Assembly: GCA_002307185.1 (NCBI GenBank)
Contig: DBTT01000011.1
Span: 141,272-205,271, forward strand
Direction of reading: 5' to 3'
DNA from: Bacteroidales bacterium UBA1309
GTDB taxonomy: Bacteria; Bacteroidota; Bacteroidia; Bacteroidales; Dysgonomonadaceae
DNA length: 64,000 nucleotides
A model generated the notes under the pieces. That model did no database searches and was not told the DNA's origin. It worked only from the letters and a program-made list of their open reading frames with translations. Below, in pieces: positions 32,688-41,262 of the stretch. Position 1 is the first letter of the stretch. Each line of letters opens with the position of its first letter. The position numbers and the translations under genes were made by a program.

Positions 32688-33476
32688 TTATGAACGAAAT
32701 AGTCCCAAAAAGGATAAGCATCGCTTTTTATTGTTTACTTTTGGTGTGTGATTTTGATCAATCTTATGGTATAATTTCGCAGATGGATCATACTTCTCTT
32801 TTCCTAAGTGATCATTAATAAATGATCGACTCCATCTATGGAACTGATATGAAATCACCAATAAAACTATACAACTAAATAGAATCACACAGTATAGGTG
32901 AATACTATTCTCACAATACGACACTAAGGAGTGAAGTAAAATAACAAGCCAAAAAACAGTAGTAATCAAGCTCAATAATATATTAACTTTACTTACAGAG
33001 TAGGGATAAGATTTTGTTAACTTTATCCAATCCATATTGGGCACAACTATAGTTTTAAATAAGGGGCCAGTAACATACTCTTCTAGAAACTCAATATTTC
33101 TCTCCCAATTTTCCTGCCACAATTTTGAACCTCGATTAACAAAATACCATCCGATGCTAAAAATAACCCCCAATAAGCTTATAGCTATCGGCAATAGACT
33201 CGTCAAAAGGTTTTCTTTACTCAAAATGGCAAAATAAGCGACAAAGATAGCTCCAATAAATGCCCAAAAATAGGTTGCCCTCTTCCAGTACATTTCAATT
33301 TCAAATTTTCGAGTCTCAAGGGCTACCTCATATGCTTTTTTTATGACTTCCTTTTTTTCTACTTCCGTAGAACAATTGCGAGTTATAAGTTGATAATACT
33401 GATCGCTATTTGAAATAAAATACATAATATTTTCATTTTGTGATACATGAATGATTAAATTCCTTAAGTTCACCAA
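32688..33476 (-). CDS. Four-helix membrane protein, possibly RipA-like
   Basis: A 262-residue protein. After about 70 mostly helical N-terminal residues it has two hydrophobic helices (about 68-86 and 91-112), a cytoplasmic segment with FVNRGSKLWQENWERNIEFLEE, then two further helices (about 166-184 and 193-209) and a basic tail. The pattern of an ETRKFEIEMYWKRATYFW entry helix and GSKxWQxNWE motif resembles proteins described as RipA family octameric membrane proteins; this is a recollection and not certain. An alternative start is Met18. The surrounding sequence is AT-rich and lacks partners, suggesting accessory DNA. Confidence 0.65.
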   Translation of the reverse strand: MVNLRNLIIHVSQNENIMYFISNSDQYYQLITRNCSTEVEKKEVIKKAYEVALETRKFEIEMYWKRATYFWAFIGAIFVAYFAILSKENLLTSLLPIAISLLGVIFSIGWYFVNRGSKLWQENWERNIEFLEEYVTGPLFKTIVVPNMDWIKLTKSYPYSVSKVNILLSLITTVFWLVILLHSLVSYCENSIHLYCVILFSCIVLLVISYQFHRWSRSFINDHLGKEKYDPSAKLYHKIDQNHTPKVNNKKRCLSFLGLFRS

Positions 33477-33766
33477 AATGTATCAAAACACACTCAATCT
33501 ATTCTATGCTGCTTACCTGCTTTTTAATAACTAAGCCTCCACCCCACAAATATATCCATTTACTCCAACAAAAAACTATTTTTACATAAATAATCGCCTC
33601 AATCAACCCATTTTTCATCAAATAGCACCCAAGAGAACCATCGACACAAATTTATGCCATAAAACACATATCCAAATATTTACAAATCCAGTCATTCTAG
33701 TATATTTGCAGAATCAAACTTTAAATATCTTAACCCTACAAATATTTATTATATTAAAATTTTACA

Positions 33767-34510
33767 ATGATGAAAAGTAATTCCGAAACAGGTCACGCCA
33801 AGAACGTGGTCCTCTTTGAGAGATTGATTTCAGATGTCAACACATTCGGCACAGCCTACAATCCATCCAAAGAAATCATTAAGCTTACCGCTTTACAAGC
33901 ACTACACACGTCAGCAAAAGCAGCAATAACAGCAACCAACTTGGCAGAATCCGTGTATAAAAATGCAGTGGACGAGCGGGAAGCAACCTTTTCCCCTTTA
34001 GGCAAAACAGTGACCAGCGCTTACAACATCCTGAAATCTTCCGATTCCACCATCCAGTCTGATGAAACCGTAAAAACCATCTACCGCAAGCTGCAAGGCA
34101 AGCGTGCCGGAACAAAACTCACAGATGCCGAGATCGAAACCTTGAAAGCCGAAGGAAAAACAGTCACCCAGAATTCTATTTCCCAAATGGGCTACGACAA
34201 CCGGCTTGCAAATTTCGACCGGTTCATCACGATGCTTTCCTCCATTCCAGCTTACAACCCCAATGAAGAGGAATTCAAAGTAAATGGCCTGCGTACCTAC
34301 TACAACGAATTGGCAACGAAAAACACAAACGTCATGAGCACCGATTCCGTACTCGAAAGTGCCCGCTCCAACCGCAACCACGTTCTCTACGCTCCATCCA
34401 CAGGCCTTCTAGATATTGCCTCGGATGTCAAATCCTATGTGAAAGGAATTTTCGGATCCACCAGCCCCCAGTACAAGCAGATCTCGAAGCTCCGCTTCAA
34501 GACGCTATGA
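33767..34510 (+). CDS. Conserved Bacteroidota protein of unknown function
   Basis: A 247-residue soluble protein, predicted largely helical, with no signal peptide or membrane segment. Conserved-looking stretches are HAKNVVLFERLISDVNTFG at the start, ALHTSAKAAITATNLAESVYK, REATFSPLGKTVTSAYNIL, YRKLQGKRAG, QMGYDNRLANFDRFITMLSS, and the ending IASDVKSYVKGIFGSTSPQYKQISKLRF. I recognise this as a widespread unnamed family in the phylum; no activity is known to me. The internal similarity of the two helical halves (each with FxxLIS/FxxFIT and YNP) suggests an ancient duplication. It lies directly upstream of the degenerate 21-bp array. Confidence 0.75.
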   Translation: MMKSNSETGHAKNVVLFERLISDVNTFGTAYNPSKEIIKLTALQALHTSAKAAITATNLAESVYKNAVDEREATFSPLGKTVTSAYNILKSSDSTIQSDETVKTIYRKLQGKRAGTKLTDAEIETLKAEGKTVTQNSISQMGYDNRLANFDRFITMLSSIPAYNPNEEEFKVNGLRTYYNELATKNTNVMSTDSVLESARSNRNHVLYAPSTGLLDIASDVKSYVKGIFGSTSPQYKQISKLRFKTL

Positions 34511-34745
34511 TACAAACCCATACTAAACAATTTCGGAAGTCAGAGCGGCTTCCGAAATTTGTTTTAGTAGGTTATCCGAACAAAACCACATCCATCATCC
34601 ACCTTTTTTCATTCATGAGAAAGACAAAGAAGAGAATGCGAATTTCTCAACGCCCTATTCCCAACCAGTTTCCCCCACACGACCCACTCTCCGATCCACA
34701 GATCCAATGAAAAACAACGTCACTTACATAAATGCTTTGTCCCTA

Positions 34746-34955
34746 CCGCAAAATGGTATAGGACAAGTGCAAAATGTTTTTTTCAATCTGCCAAACAACA
34801 TGTGGCAACTGCCAAAAGATTTATTCATTCCGCCAAACGATATAAATCAACCGCCAAATGTCATATAGCATCTGACAAAAGATTTATAACTTCCTCCAAA
34901 AAGGACAAAGCATCCGACAAATGGCATCGAGCATCCGTCAAACAGTTTCCTGCTT
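34746..34955 (+). repeat. Degenerate 21-bp tandem array, ten units
   Basis: Ten consecutive 21-base units begin with CCG or CTG and read approximately CCGCCAAAnGATATAnnCAT (example CCGACAAATGGCATCGAGCA at 34914, next base T). An irregular unit follows to about 34990. Units differ at many positions but the register is strict. One frame is open through all ten as a heptad of the type xxKRxxS; the frame starting at an ATG at 34707 gives LPNNMWQ/PPNDINQ heptads but meets stops in units 6 and 7. I regard coding as unproven. Confidence 0.85.
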
Positions 34956-34987
34956 CTGCAATCTCACCAAACAGCTCATCCAAATGC

Positions 34988-35026
34988 AAAAAAAAGACTC
35001 CCCACATATCGTGAAAAGTCTTTTTT
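34988..35026. terminator. Terminator downstream of rplQ
   Basis: AAAAAAGACT pairs with AGTCTTTTTT with A and T tracts on both sides. On the minus strand it ends the ribosomal supercluster about 40 bases after rplQ; it can also act on plus-strand transcripts leaving the 21-bp array. Confidence 0.85.
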
Positions 35027-35066
35027 ATGATTAAGAATCCTGCAAAAGGATTTCTTCAAGCCAAAA

Positions 35067-35555
35067 TTATTCAGCAGCAGCCTCTGGAGATGCAGGAGTT
35101 GCAGTTTCAGCAGCAACATCTTTCTTCTTAACAGCAGAAGAACGACGAGTCCTAGCTTTAGCTGGCTTAGCAGCAGTCTTGTCTTTCAACATGTTCTCGT
35201 TGTAATCAACAAGTTCGATGAAACACATTTCAGCATTGTCTCCCAAACGGTTTCCAGTCTTAATAATACGAGTATATCCACCTGGACGGTCGCCTACTTT
35301 TTGAGAAATGTTTTGGAACAATTCAGTCACAGCAGCTTTGTCCTGCAAGCTTTGGAACACCAAACGTCTTGAGTGGGTAGTATCGTCCTTTGATTTTGTA
35401 ATGATTGGCTCAACAACTTTTCTCAAAGCTTTGGCTTTAGCCAAAGTTGTGAAAATACGCTTGTGCAGAATCAAAGAGACACTCATGTTAGCAAGCATCG
35501 AGTTTCTGTGCGTAGCGGTACGGCCAAGGTGATTAAATTTTTTGTTATGTCTCAT
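35067..35555 (-). CDS. rplQ: 50S ribosomal protein L17
   Basis: The 162-residue protein begins MRHNKKFNHLGRTATHRNSMLANM, the L17 signature, and contains FTTLAKAKALRKVVEPIIT and GDRPGGYTRIIKTGNRLGDNAEMCFIEL. Beyond the usual 120 residues it has a 40-residue Lys/Ala/Thr/Pro-rich tail (KPAKARTRRSS, AAETATPASPEAAAE) as in other Bacteroidota L17 proteins. It is the last gene of the supercluster, 4 bases after rpoA, and is followed by the terminator at 34988-35026. Confidence 0.97.
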   Translation of the reverse strand: MRHNKKFNHLGRTATHRNSMLANMSVSLILHKRIFTTLAKAKALRKVVEPIITKSKDDTTHSRRLVFQSLQDKAAVTELFQNISQKVGDRPGGYTRIIKTGNRLGDNAEMCFIELVDYNENMLKDKTAAKPAKARTRRSSAVKKKDVAAETATPASPEAAAE

Positions 35556-35559
35556 CTCT

Positions 35560-36552
35560 TTATTCTTTGTCTAATTTATATTTTGAAATATCCGTACCGA
35601 AAGAAAGGTTCAGATTGTCCAAAAGCTCATCCAACTCTGTAAGAGATTTCTTTCCAAAGTTGCGGAACTTCAACAAGTCGTTTTTGTTGTATTGAACAAG
35701 CTCGCCCAAAGTTTCCACATCGGCTGCCTTCAAACAGTTAAGGGCACGAACGGAAAGGTTCATATCCACTAACTTTGTTTTCAAAAGCTGACGCATGTGC
35801 AATACTTCTTCATCAAATTCTTCATTACCTTCTATCTCAGTTTGTTCGATAAGAATTTTCTCATCGGAAAACAACATGAAATGGTGTATAAGGATTTTGG
35901 CTGCCTCTTTCAAAGCTTCTTTTGGATGAATAGAACCATCGGTAGTTATCTCAAGCACTAACTTTTCGTAGTCTGTCTTTTGTTCAACGCGATAATTTTC
36001 GATTGAATATTTCACATTACGAATCGGTGTATAAATAGAATCGATTGCTATAACGTTTACATCATCTGTAGATGTGGTATTTTCCTCTGCAGGAAGATAA
36101 CCACGACCTTTGTTAATAGTCAATTCGATTTGGAATGCAGCGCTTGTATCCAAATGGCAAATAACCAATTCAGGATTCAGCACTTCAAACCCAGATAAGC
36201 TTCCACCAATGTCTCCGGCCTTGAAAATTTCTCTGCCAGAAATAGCGATGGTTACTTTCTCGTTTTCAATCTCTTCAACTATTTGTTTAAATCTTACTTT
36301 TTTTAGATTCAAGATGATGTTCGTAACATCTTCTACAACTCCTGGTATTGTAGCAAATTCATGCTCAACTCCATCTATTTTTATAGAAGTGATAGCAAAA
36401 CCTTCAAGAGACGAAAGGAGGATGCGACGCAAGGCATTACCGATTGTAATACCATAACCTGGTTCTAACGGTCGAAATTCAAACTTCCCGAAGAAGTTGT
36501 CCGCTTCCAACATCAATACTTTGTCCGGTTTTTGAAATGCTAATATAGCCAT
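35560..36552 (-). CDS. rpoA: RNA polymerase alpha subunit
   Basis: A 330-residue alpha subunit. The N-terminal assembly domain (about 1-230) has FEFRPLEPGYGITIGNALRRILLSS, the dimerisation helix, and the C-terminal domain (about 255-325) has LSVRALNCLKAADVETLGELV and LLKFRNFGKKSLTELDELL, the region contacting UP elements and activators. It sits between rpsD (12 bases) and rplQ (4 bases), as in the classical alpha operon. Confidence 0.98.
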   Translation of the reverse strand: MAILAFQKPDKVLMLEADNFFGKFEFRPLEPGYGITIGNALRRILLSSLEGFAITSIKIDGVEHEFATIPGVVEDVTNIILNLKKVRFKQIVEEIENEKVTIAISGREIFKAGDIGGSLSGFEVLNPELVICHLDTSAAFQIELTINKGRGYLPAEENTTSTDDVNVIAIDSIYTPIRNVKYSIENYRVEQKTDYEKLVLEITTDGSIHPKEALKEAAKILIHHFMLFSDEKILIEQTEIEGNEEFDEEVLHMRQLLKTKLVDMNLSVRALNCLKAADVETLGELVQYNKNDLLKFRNFGKKSLTELDELLDNLNLSFGTDISKYKLDKE

Positions 36553-36564
36553 GAAATTTAATTA

Positions 36565-37170
36565 TTATTTAGAGTACAATTCTACGATCAACTGTTCTTT
36601 GATATTTTCAGGAATATCTGCTCTTTCAGGTATGTGAAGATATTTTCCCACCTTAGAAGTTTGTTCCCATTCAATCCAAGGATATTTACTGTGATTGAAT
36701 CCAGCCAAAGAATTTTCAATAACCTCCAAAGACTTTGATTTTTCGCGCACACCAATCAGTTGACCTGGCTTGAGGGTGTAAGAAGGAATATTCACAACTT
36801 GTCCGTCAACAACGATGTGTCGGTGCGATACAAGCTGACGAGCCCCAGCTCTTGTTGGAGCTAATCCTAAACGATAAACCACATTGTCTAAACGAGATTC
36901 AAGCAGTTGAAGCAATACCTCACCCGTCACACCTCGACTTCTAACAGCCTTGTCGAACAGGTTTCTAAATTGTTTCTCCAATACGCCGTAAGTATATTTT
37001 GCTTTTTGCTTCTCGCGCAATTGGACACCGTATTCCGAAGTTTTCTTCTTGCGGCTGTTTCCGTGCTGTCCGGGAGGATAATTCTTCTTCGAAAGCACCT
37101 TATCAGGGCCGAAAATAGGCTCTCCAAACTTACGCGCAATTTTTGTTTTTGGTCCAGTATATCTTGCCAT
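36565..37170 (-). CDS. rpsD: 30S ribosomal protein S4
   Basis: A 201-residue primary 16S rRNA binding protein, starting MARYTGPKTKIARKFGEPIFG. The S4 RNA-binding domain is LESRLDNVVYRLGLAPTRAGARQLVSHRHI. An open frame of 24 extra codons upstream lacks family similarity. The N-terminal zinc-ligand cysteines of some S4 proteins are absent. A 113-base gap separates it from rpsK and may contain a control site, since S4 represses the alpha operon in other bacteria. Confidence 0.97.
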   Translation of the reverse strand: MARYTGPKTKIARKFGEPIFGPDKVLSKKNYPPGQHGNSRKKKTSEYGVQLREKQKAKYTYGVLEKQFRNLFDKAVRSRGVTGEVLLQLLESRLDNVVYRLGLAPTRAGARQLVSHRHIVVDGQVVNIPSYTLKPGQLIGVREKSKSLEVIENSLAGFNHSKYPWIEWEQTSKVGKYLHIPERADIPENIKEQLIVELYSK

Positions 37171-37283
37171 TTTGTTTTTAAAATTAAACCATTTTTGTGA
37201 AGCTGAAATTGTGCAGCCGCGATTGCAGAGAGGATATTGCAATCAATCACAATTTTAGTTTCAACCAAATTAAAAATAAGTAA

Positions 37284-37673
37284 TTAAACTCTTCTGTGTT
37301 TAGGAGGACGACATCCGTTGTGTGGAAGAGGTGTAACGTCAATGATTTCCGCTACTTCAATCCCGGCACCATGGATAGTCCTGATAGCCGACTCACGTCC
37401 ATTACCAGGTCCCTTTACATAAGCTTTCACTTTTCTCAAGCCCAAATCGTATGCTACTTTAGCACAATCCTGTGCAGCCATTTGTGCAGCATAGGGAGTG
37501 TTCTTTTTAGACGAACGGAATCCCATTTTACCAGCTGATGACCAACTGATTACTTGTCCTTCACTGTTTGTAAGAGAAACGATGATGTTGTTAAAAGAAG
37601 AATGAATGTGAGCTTGTCCCACAGCATCCACCTTGACATTTCTCTTCTTTGATGCGACTGTTTTCTTTGCCAT
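37284..37673 (-). CDS. rpsK: 30S ribosomal protein S11
   Basis: A 129-residue protein of the 30S platform near the anticodon of E-site tRNA. Motifs are AHIHSSFNNIIVSLTNSEGQV, SSAGKMGFRSSKKNTPYAAQ, KGPGNGRESAIRTIHGAGIEV and the ending HNGCRPPKHRRV. It lies 9 bases after rpsM. Confidence 0.98.
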   Translation of the reverse strand: MAKKTVASKKRNVKVDAVGQAHIHSSFNNIIVSLTNSEGQVISWSSAGKMGFRSSKKNTPYAAQMAAQDCAKVAYDLGLRKVKAYVKGPGNGRESAIRTIHGAGIEVAEIIDVTPLPHNGCRPPKHRRV

Positions 37674-37682
37674 ATTAAACTA

Positions 37683-38063
37683 TTATTTTGTAGCTTTTTT
37701 CTTGTTAGCAACAGTTTTCTTCTTACCCTTGCGAGTACGCGAGTTGTTTTTTGTACTTTGTCCTCTAAGAGGCAAACCAATACGGTGACGGATGCCTCGG
37801 TAACAACCGATGTCCATCAAACGCTTGATATTCAACTGTACTTCTGAGCGTAATTCACCTTCAACTTTATAGGTAGAAGTAATTATCTCACGGATCTTTG
37901 CTGCCTGATCGTCTGTCCAATCTTTTACTTTGATATCTCGATCTACACCGGCTTGCGATAAAATGGAATTAGATGCGCTACGACCAATACCAAAGATATA
38001 AGTCAAAGCTATCTCCCCTCTCTTGTTTTGCGGCAAATCGACACCAACAATTCTTATAGCCAT
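37683..38063 (-). CDS. rpsM: 30S ribosomal protein S13
   Basis: A 126-residue protein of the 30S head that contacts P-site tRNA and forms intersubunit bridges. It starts MAIRIVGVDLPQNKRGEIAL and has the helix-two-turn-helix, RLMDIGCYRGIRHRIGLPLRGQSTK and a basic C-terminal tail. It is preceded by rpmJ with a 38-base gap. Confidence 0.98.
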   Translation of the reverse strand: MAIRIVGVDLPQNKRGEIALTYIFGIGRSASNSILSQAGVDRDIKVKDWTDDQAAKIREIITSTYKVEGELRSEVQLNIKRLMDIGCYRGIRHRIGLPLRGQSTKNNSRTRKGKKKTVANKKKATK

Positions 38064-38101
38064 ATACTAGATAAAATTTTTTAGAGTGCAAAATTAATAA
38101 A

Positions 38102-38218
38102 TTATCCCTGACGTTGTTTATATTTGGGATTTTTTTTGTTAACTACATACAAACGGCCTTTTCTTCTTACGATTTTGCAGTCAGCCGTACGCTTTTTGAT
38201 TGATGCTCTTACTTTCAT
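38102..38218 (-). CDS. rpmJ: 50S ribosomal protein L36
   Basis: A 38-residue gene read directly from the minus strand: it starts MKVRASIKKRTADCKIVRRK and ends NKKNPKYKQRQG. Only one Cys is present, so this is the zinc-free (C-minus) L36 form. It lies between infA (12 bases) and rpsM (38 bases), the usual position. Confidence 0.96.
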   Translation of the reverse strand: MKVRASIKKRTADCKIVRRKGRLYVVNKKNPKYKQRQG

Positions 38219-38230
38219 ATTTATGCTTTT

Positions 38231-38449
38231 TTATTTGTATCTGAATGAAATCCGTCCTTTAGACAGATCGTAAGGCGACATTTCCACCCTCACTTTATCT
38301 CCTGGGAGAATTTTTATATAATGCATCCGCATTTTACCCGAGATATGCGCAGTGATTTCATGCCCGTTTTCTAATTCTACGCGGAACATAGCGTTTGACA
38401 ACGCCTCCACGATAACACCATCTTGTTCTATTGCCGATTGTTTAGCCAT
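38231..38449 (-). CDS. infA: Translation initiation factor IF-1
   Basis: A 72-residue S1-like OB-fold protein occupying the A site during initiation. The sequence runs MAKQSAIEQDGVIVEALSNA, FRVELENGHEITAHISGKMR, IKILPGDKVRVEMSPYDLSKGRI. Located between map and rpmJ as in many bacteria. Confidence 0.98.
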   Translation of the reverse strand: MAKQSAIEQDGVIVEALSNAMFRVELENGHEITAHISGKMRMHYIKILPGDKVRVEMSPYDLSKGRISFRYK

Positions 38450-38458
38450 AAATAAGTA

Positions 38459-39241
38459 TTAAATTCCGTTTTCTCCAATAACAGCTTCAACATATTCAAA
38501 TGTTGATAAAATATCCGCTTTCCCGTCCTTGATTGCAACGGTATGTTCAAAATGAGCCGCTGGTTTACGGTCTTTTGTCCTTACGGTCCAACCATCCTTT
38601 TCAAAAACAACATTTTTGCTTCCCATATTGATCATTGGCTCGATAGCAATGCACATTCCGCTTTTCAAAAGCGGGCCTATCCCCCGACGACCATAATTAG
38701 GCACCTCAGGAGATTCGTGCATTTTCCTACCAATCCCATGTCCAACTAACTCTCGGACAACGGAATAGCCTTTCTTTTCACAATATGTTTGAACAGCCTC
38801 TCCGATATGACCGATACGATTTCCCGGAATAGCTTGTTCAATTCCTTTGTAGAGTGATTCTTTGGTTGTACGCAGCAAAAGTTTTACATCTTCCGCTACT
38901 TCTCCCACACAAAAAGTGTAGGCGGAATCACCGCAAAAGCCGTTTTTTTCGGTTCCGCAATCAACTGAGAGAATGTCTCCATCTTTCAGTTCATACTCGG
39001 AAGGGAATCCATGTACTACATTTTCATTCACGGATATACATAATGAATATGGAAATCCATTGTATCCCAAAAAAGATGGAACAGCACCATGGCTACGTAT
39101 GAAGTCTTCTGCTATTCGGTCTAATTCAATGGTTTTGATTCCGGGACGAATGTGTTTGGCGACTTCGCCCAAGGTCATTCCGACAAGGCGGTTGCTTTCA
39201 CGCATTAGTTCGATTTCTTCGTCCGTTTTTAGGAATATCAT
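38459..39241 (-). CDS. map: Methionine aminopeptidase, type I
   Basis: A 260-residue enzyme removing the initiator methionine. The five metal ligands are visible: Asp in SVDCGTEKNG, Asp in FCGDSAYTF, His in VGHGIGRKMHESPEV, Glu in IAIEPMI and Glu in FEHTVAI; the catalytic His is in NVVHGFPS. There is no N-terminal zinc-finger extension. It lies 20 bases after secY and 9 before infA. Confidence 0.97.
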   Translation of the reverse strand: MIFLKTDEEIELMRESNRLVGMTLGEVAKHIRPGIKTIELDRIAEDFIRSHGAVPSFLGYNGFPYSLCISVNENVVHGFPSEYELKDGDILSVDCGTEKNGFCGDSAYTFCVGEVAEDVKLLLRTTKESLYKGIEQAIPGNRIGHIGEAVQTYCEKKGYSVVRELVGHGIGRKMHESPEVPNYGRRGIGPLLKSGMCIAIEPMINMGSKNVVFEKDGWTVRTKDRKPAAHFEHTVAIKDGKADILSTFEYVEAVIGENGI

Positions 39242-39261
39242 TTCAAATTTATAGCAAAAGA

Positions 39262-40584
39262 TTAATAAGCTGCGATCGAGCCTGTACGGCCTTTAATTCT
39301 TCCAGATTTCAATAATCCATCGTAATGGCGCATCAGCAAATGACTCTCAATCTGTTGGAGGGTATCCAGTACAACACCAACAAGAATCAACAGCGATGTT
39401 CCTCCAAAGAATTGAGAAAACTCACGACTCACTCCGAATGAACTTGCAAACGCAGGTAAGATAGCCACGGCAGCCAAGAACAATGATCCGGGCAGTGTGA
39501 TACGTGACATAACGTCATCAATGTAGTCAGCGGTCTTTTTACCGGGCTTGATTCCGGGAATAAAACCATTATTCCTCTTCAACTCTTCGGCCATTTGCAC
39601 AGGGTTAATGGTAATGGCTGTATAGAAATAGGTAAACACAATAATCAATAATGCGAACAACACATTGTATGATACTGCGGTGTGATCTGTCAAAGATGCC
39701 CAAAATCCCCCTCCACTTTTCACAGTGAAGTTAGCGATTGTGATAGGGATAAACATAATTGCTTGCGCAAAGATGATAGGCATCACGTTAGCCGCATTCA
39801 CTTTCAAAGGAATGTATTGGCGAGCACCTCCATATTGTTTGTTTCCTACGACACGCTTTGCATATTGAACTGGAATCTTGCGGGATCCTTGCACCAACAT
39901 GATAGCGGCACAAATAACCAACAATAAGAACAATATTTCTAACAAGAATGCAACCAATCCACCCGCTGCATCTGTGAAACGAGACATAAATTCACCAAAC
40001 ATGGCATGTGGCAAACGAGCAATGATACCAACCATGATAATGAAAGAAATACCGTTACCAATTCCCTTGTCTGTAATACGCTCGCCCAACCAAAGGACAA
40101 ACATACTACCTCCAGCCAAGATGATAGTTGATGGTAACAGGAACTCCCAAAATCCACCATGGTCGATGCCGTTCAACGCACCCATCAAATAAGCAGGGCC
40201 TTGCATCAAAAGAATCGCGACGGTCAAATAACGGGTGTATTGATTCATCTTGTTGCGACCACTTTCGCCTTCGCGTTGCAATTTTTGGAAGTAAGGAATA
40301 GCTATACCTAACAACTGAATCACGATGGATGCCGAAATATAAGGCATGATCCCTAATGCGAATATAGACGCATTGGCAAAGGCACCTCCGGAAAACATGT
40401 CGAGCAAGCCCAAAAGGCCGCCTGATGCTTGCTGTTTCAAGGTTGCTAATTGTGCGGGATCAACACCCGGTAATACGACAAACGATCCAAAACGATAGAT
40501 TAATACAAAAAAGAAAGTAGTGAGGATTCTTTTTCTCAAATCCTCAATCTTCCATATATTTTGCACTGTTTTAACTAAACCCAT
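39262..40584 (-). CDS. secY: Protein translocase channel subunit SecY
   Basis: A 440-residue integral membrane protein with ten hydrophobic segments, forming the Sec export channel. Recognisable parts are LRKRILTTFFFVLIYRFGSFVVLPGVDP at the N-terminus (helix 1), the plug region GGLLGLLDMFSGGAFANASIFALGIMPYI, RYLTVAILLMQG, KRVVGNKQYGGARQYIPLKVNAANVMPIIFA and the cytoplasmic NPVQMAEELKRNNGFIPGIKPG loop. It begins 1 base after rplO. Confidence 0.98.
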   Translation of the reverse strand: MGLVKTVQNIWKIEDLRKRILTTFFFVLIYRFGSFVVLPGVDPAQLATLKQQASGGLLGLLDMFSGGAFANASIFALGIMPYISASIVIQLLGIAIPYFQKLQREGESGRNKMNQYTRYLTVAILLMQGPAYLMGALNGIDHGGFWEFLLPSTIILAGGSMFVLWLGERITDKGIGNGISFIIMVGIIARLPHAMFGEFMSRFTDAAGGLVAFLLEILFLLLVICAAIMLVQGSRKIPVQYAKRVVGNKQYGGARQYIPLKVNAANVMPIIFAQAIMFIPITIANFTVKSGGGFWASLTDHTAVSYNVLFALLIIVFTYFYTAITINPVQMAEELKRNNGFIPGIKPGKKTADYIDDVMSRITLPGSLFLAAVAILPAFASSFGVSREFSQFFGGTSLLILVGVVLDTLQQIESHLLMRHYDGLLKSGRIKGRTGSIAAY

Positions 40585-40585
40585 G

Positions 40586-41035
40586 TTATTTCAATTTTGT
40601 GATGGTACCACCTGCTGCTGTAATGGCTGCTTCAGCTGACTTAGAAAATGCGTGAGCTTCAACATCTAACTTGATAGTCAACGCCCCATCTCCTAAAATC
40701 TTTACCAAATCCTTTGAAGCAATGAAACCAACATTCTTCAATACTTCGATGTCTATTTTAGTAAGGCTGTTTTCTTCGGCCAAACGTTGCAGCACATCCA
40801 AGTTTACTGGTTTGTATTCAATCCTGTTCAGACTTTTGAAACCGAACTTTGGAAGACGGCGTTGAATAGGCATCTGGCCTCCTTCAAATCCGATCTTTTT
40901 AGAATAACCAGATCTAGATTTAGCTCCTTTATGACCTCTGGTAGAAGTACCACCTCTTCCAGAACCTGTTCCACGAGCGATTCTCTTACGGTTTTTGGTT
41001 GAGCCTTCTGCGGGTTTTAAATTCGATAAATTCAT
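40586..41035 (-). CDS. rplO: 50S ribosomal protein L15
   Basis: A 149-residue protein starting MNLSNLKPAEGSTKNRKRIARG, with the Gly/Arg-rich extension RGTGSGRGGTSTRGHKGAKSR, GFEGGQMPIQRRLPKFGFKS and the C-terminal AHAFSKSAEAAITAAGGT. A late assembly protein of the 50S subunit. It follows rpmD by 32 bases. Confidence 0.98.
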   Translation of the reverse strand: MNLSNLKPAEGSTKNRKRIARGTGSGRGGTSTRGHKGAKSRSGYSKKIGFEGGQMPIQRRLPKFGFKSLNRIEYKPVNLDVLQRLAEENSLTKIDIEVLKNVGFIASKDLVKILGDGALTIKLDVEAHAFSKSAEAAITAAGGTITKLK

Positions 41036-41067
41036 CTTTTATGTTTTTAATGTCTTATTAAATCTAA

Positions 41068-41244
41068 TTATTTTACAATTGCAACAAGGTGTTTCACTTT
41101 TGCAACCATTCCGAGAATTGATGGTGAATCTTCGTGTTCAACAACTCTATTTAGTTTTCTCAAACCAAGAGCATCAAGGACTCTTTTCTGTTGTATCGGA
41201 GCACCAATCCTGCTCTTAACTTGTTTGACCTTAATTTTTGCCAT
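41068..41244 (-). CDS. rpmD: 50S ribosomal protein L30
   Basis: A 58-residue protein starting MAKIKVKQVKSRIGAPIQQK with LDALGLRKLNRVVEHED and MVAKVKHLV. An in-frame ATG six codons upstream overlaps the rpsE stop region and is less likely. It lies 18 bases after rpsE. Confidence 0.95.
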   Translation of the reverse strand: MAKIKVKQVKSRIGAPIQQKRVLDALGLRKLNRVVEHEDSPSILGMVAKVKHLVAIVK

Positions 41245-41262
41245 TTTGATTATATCCTTCAA

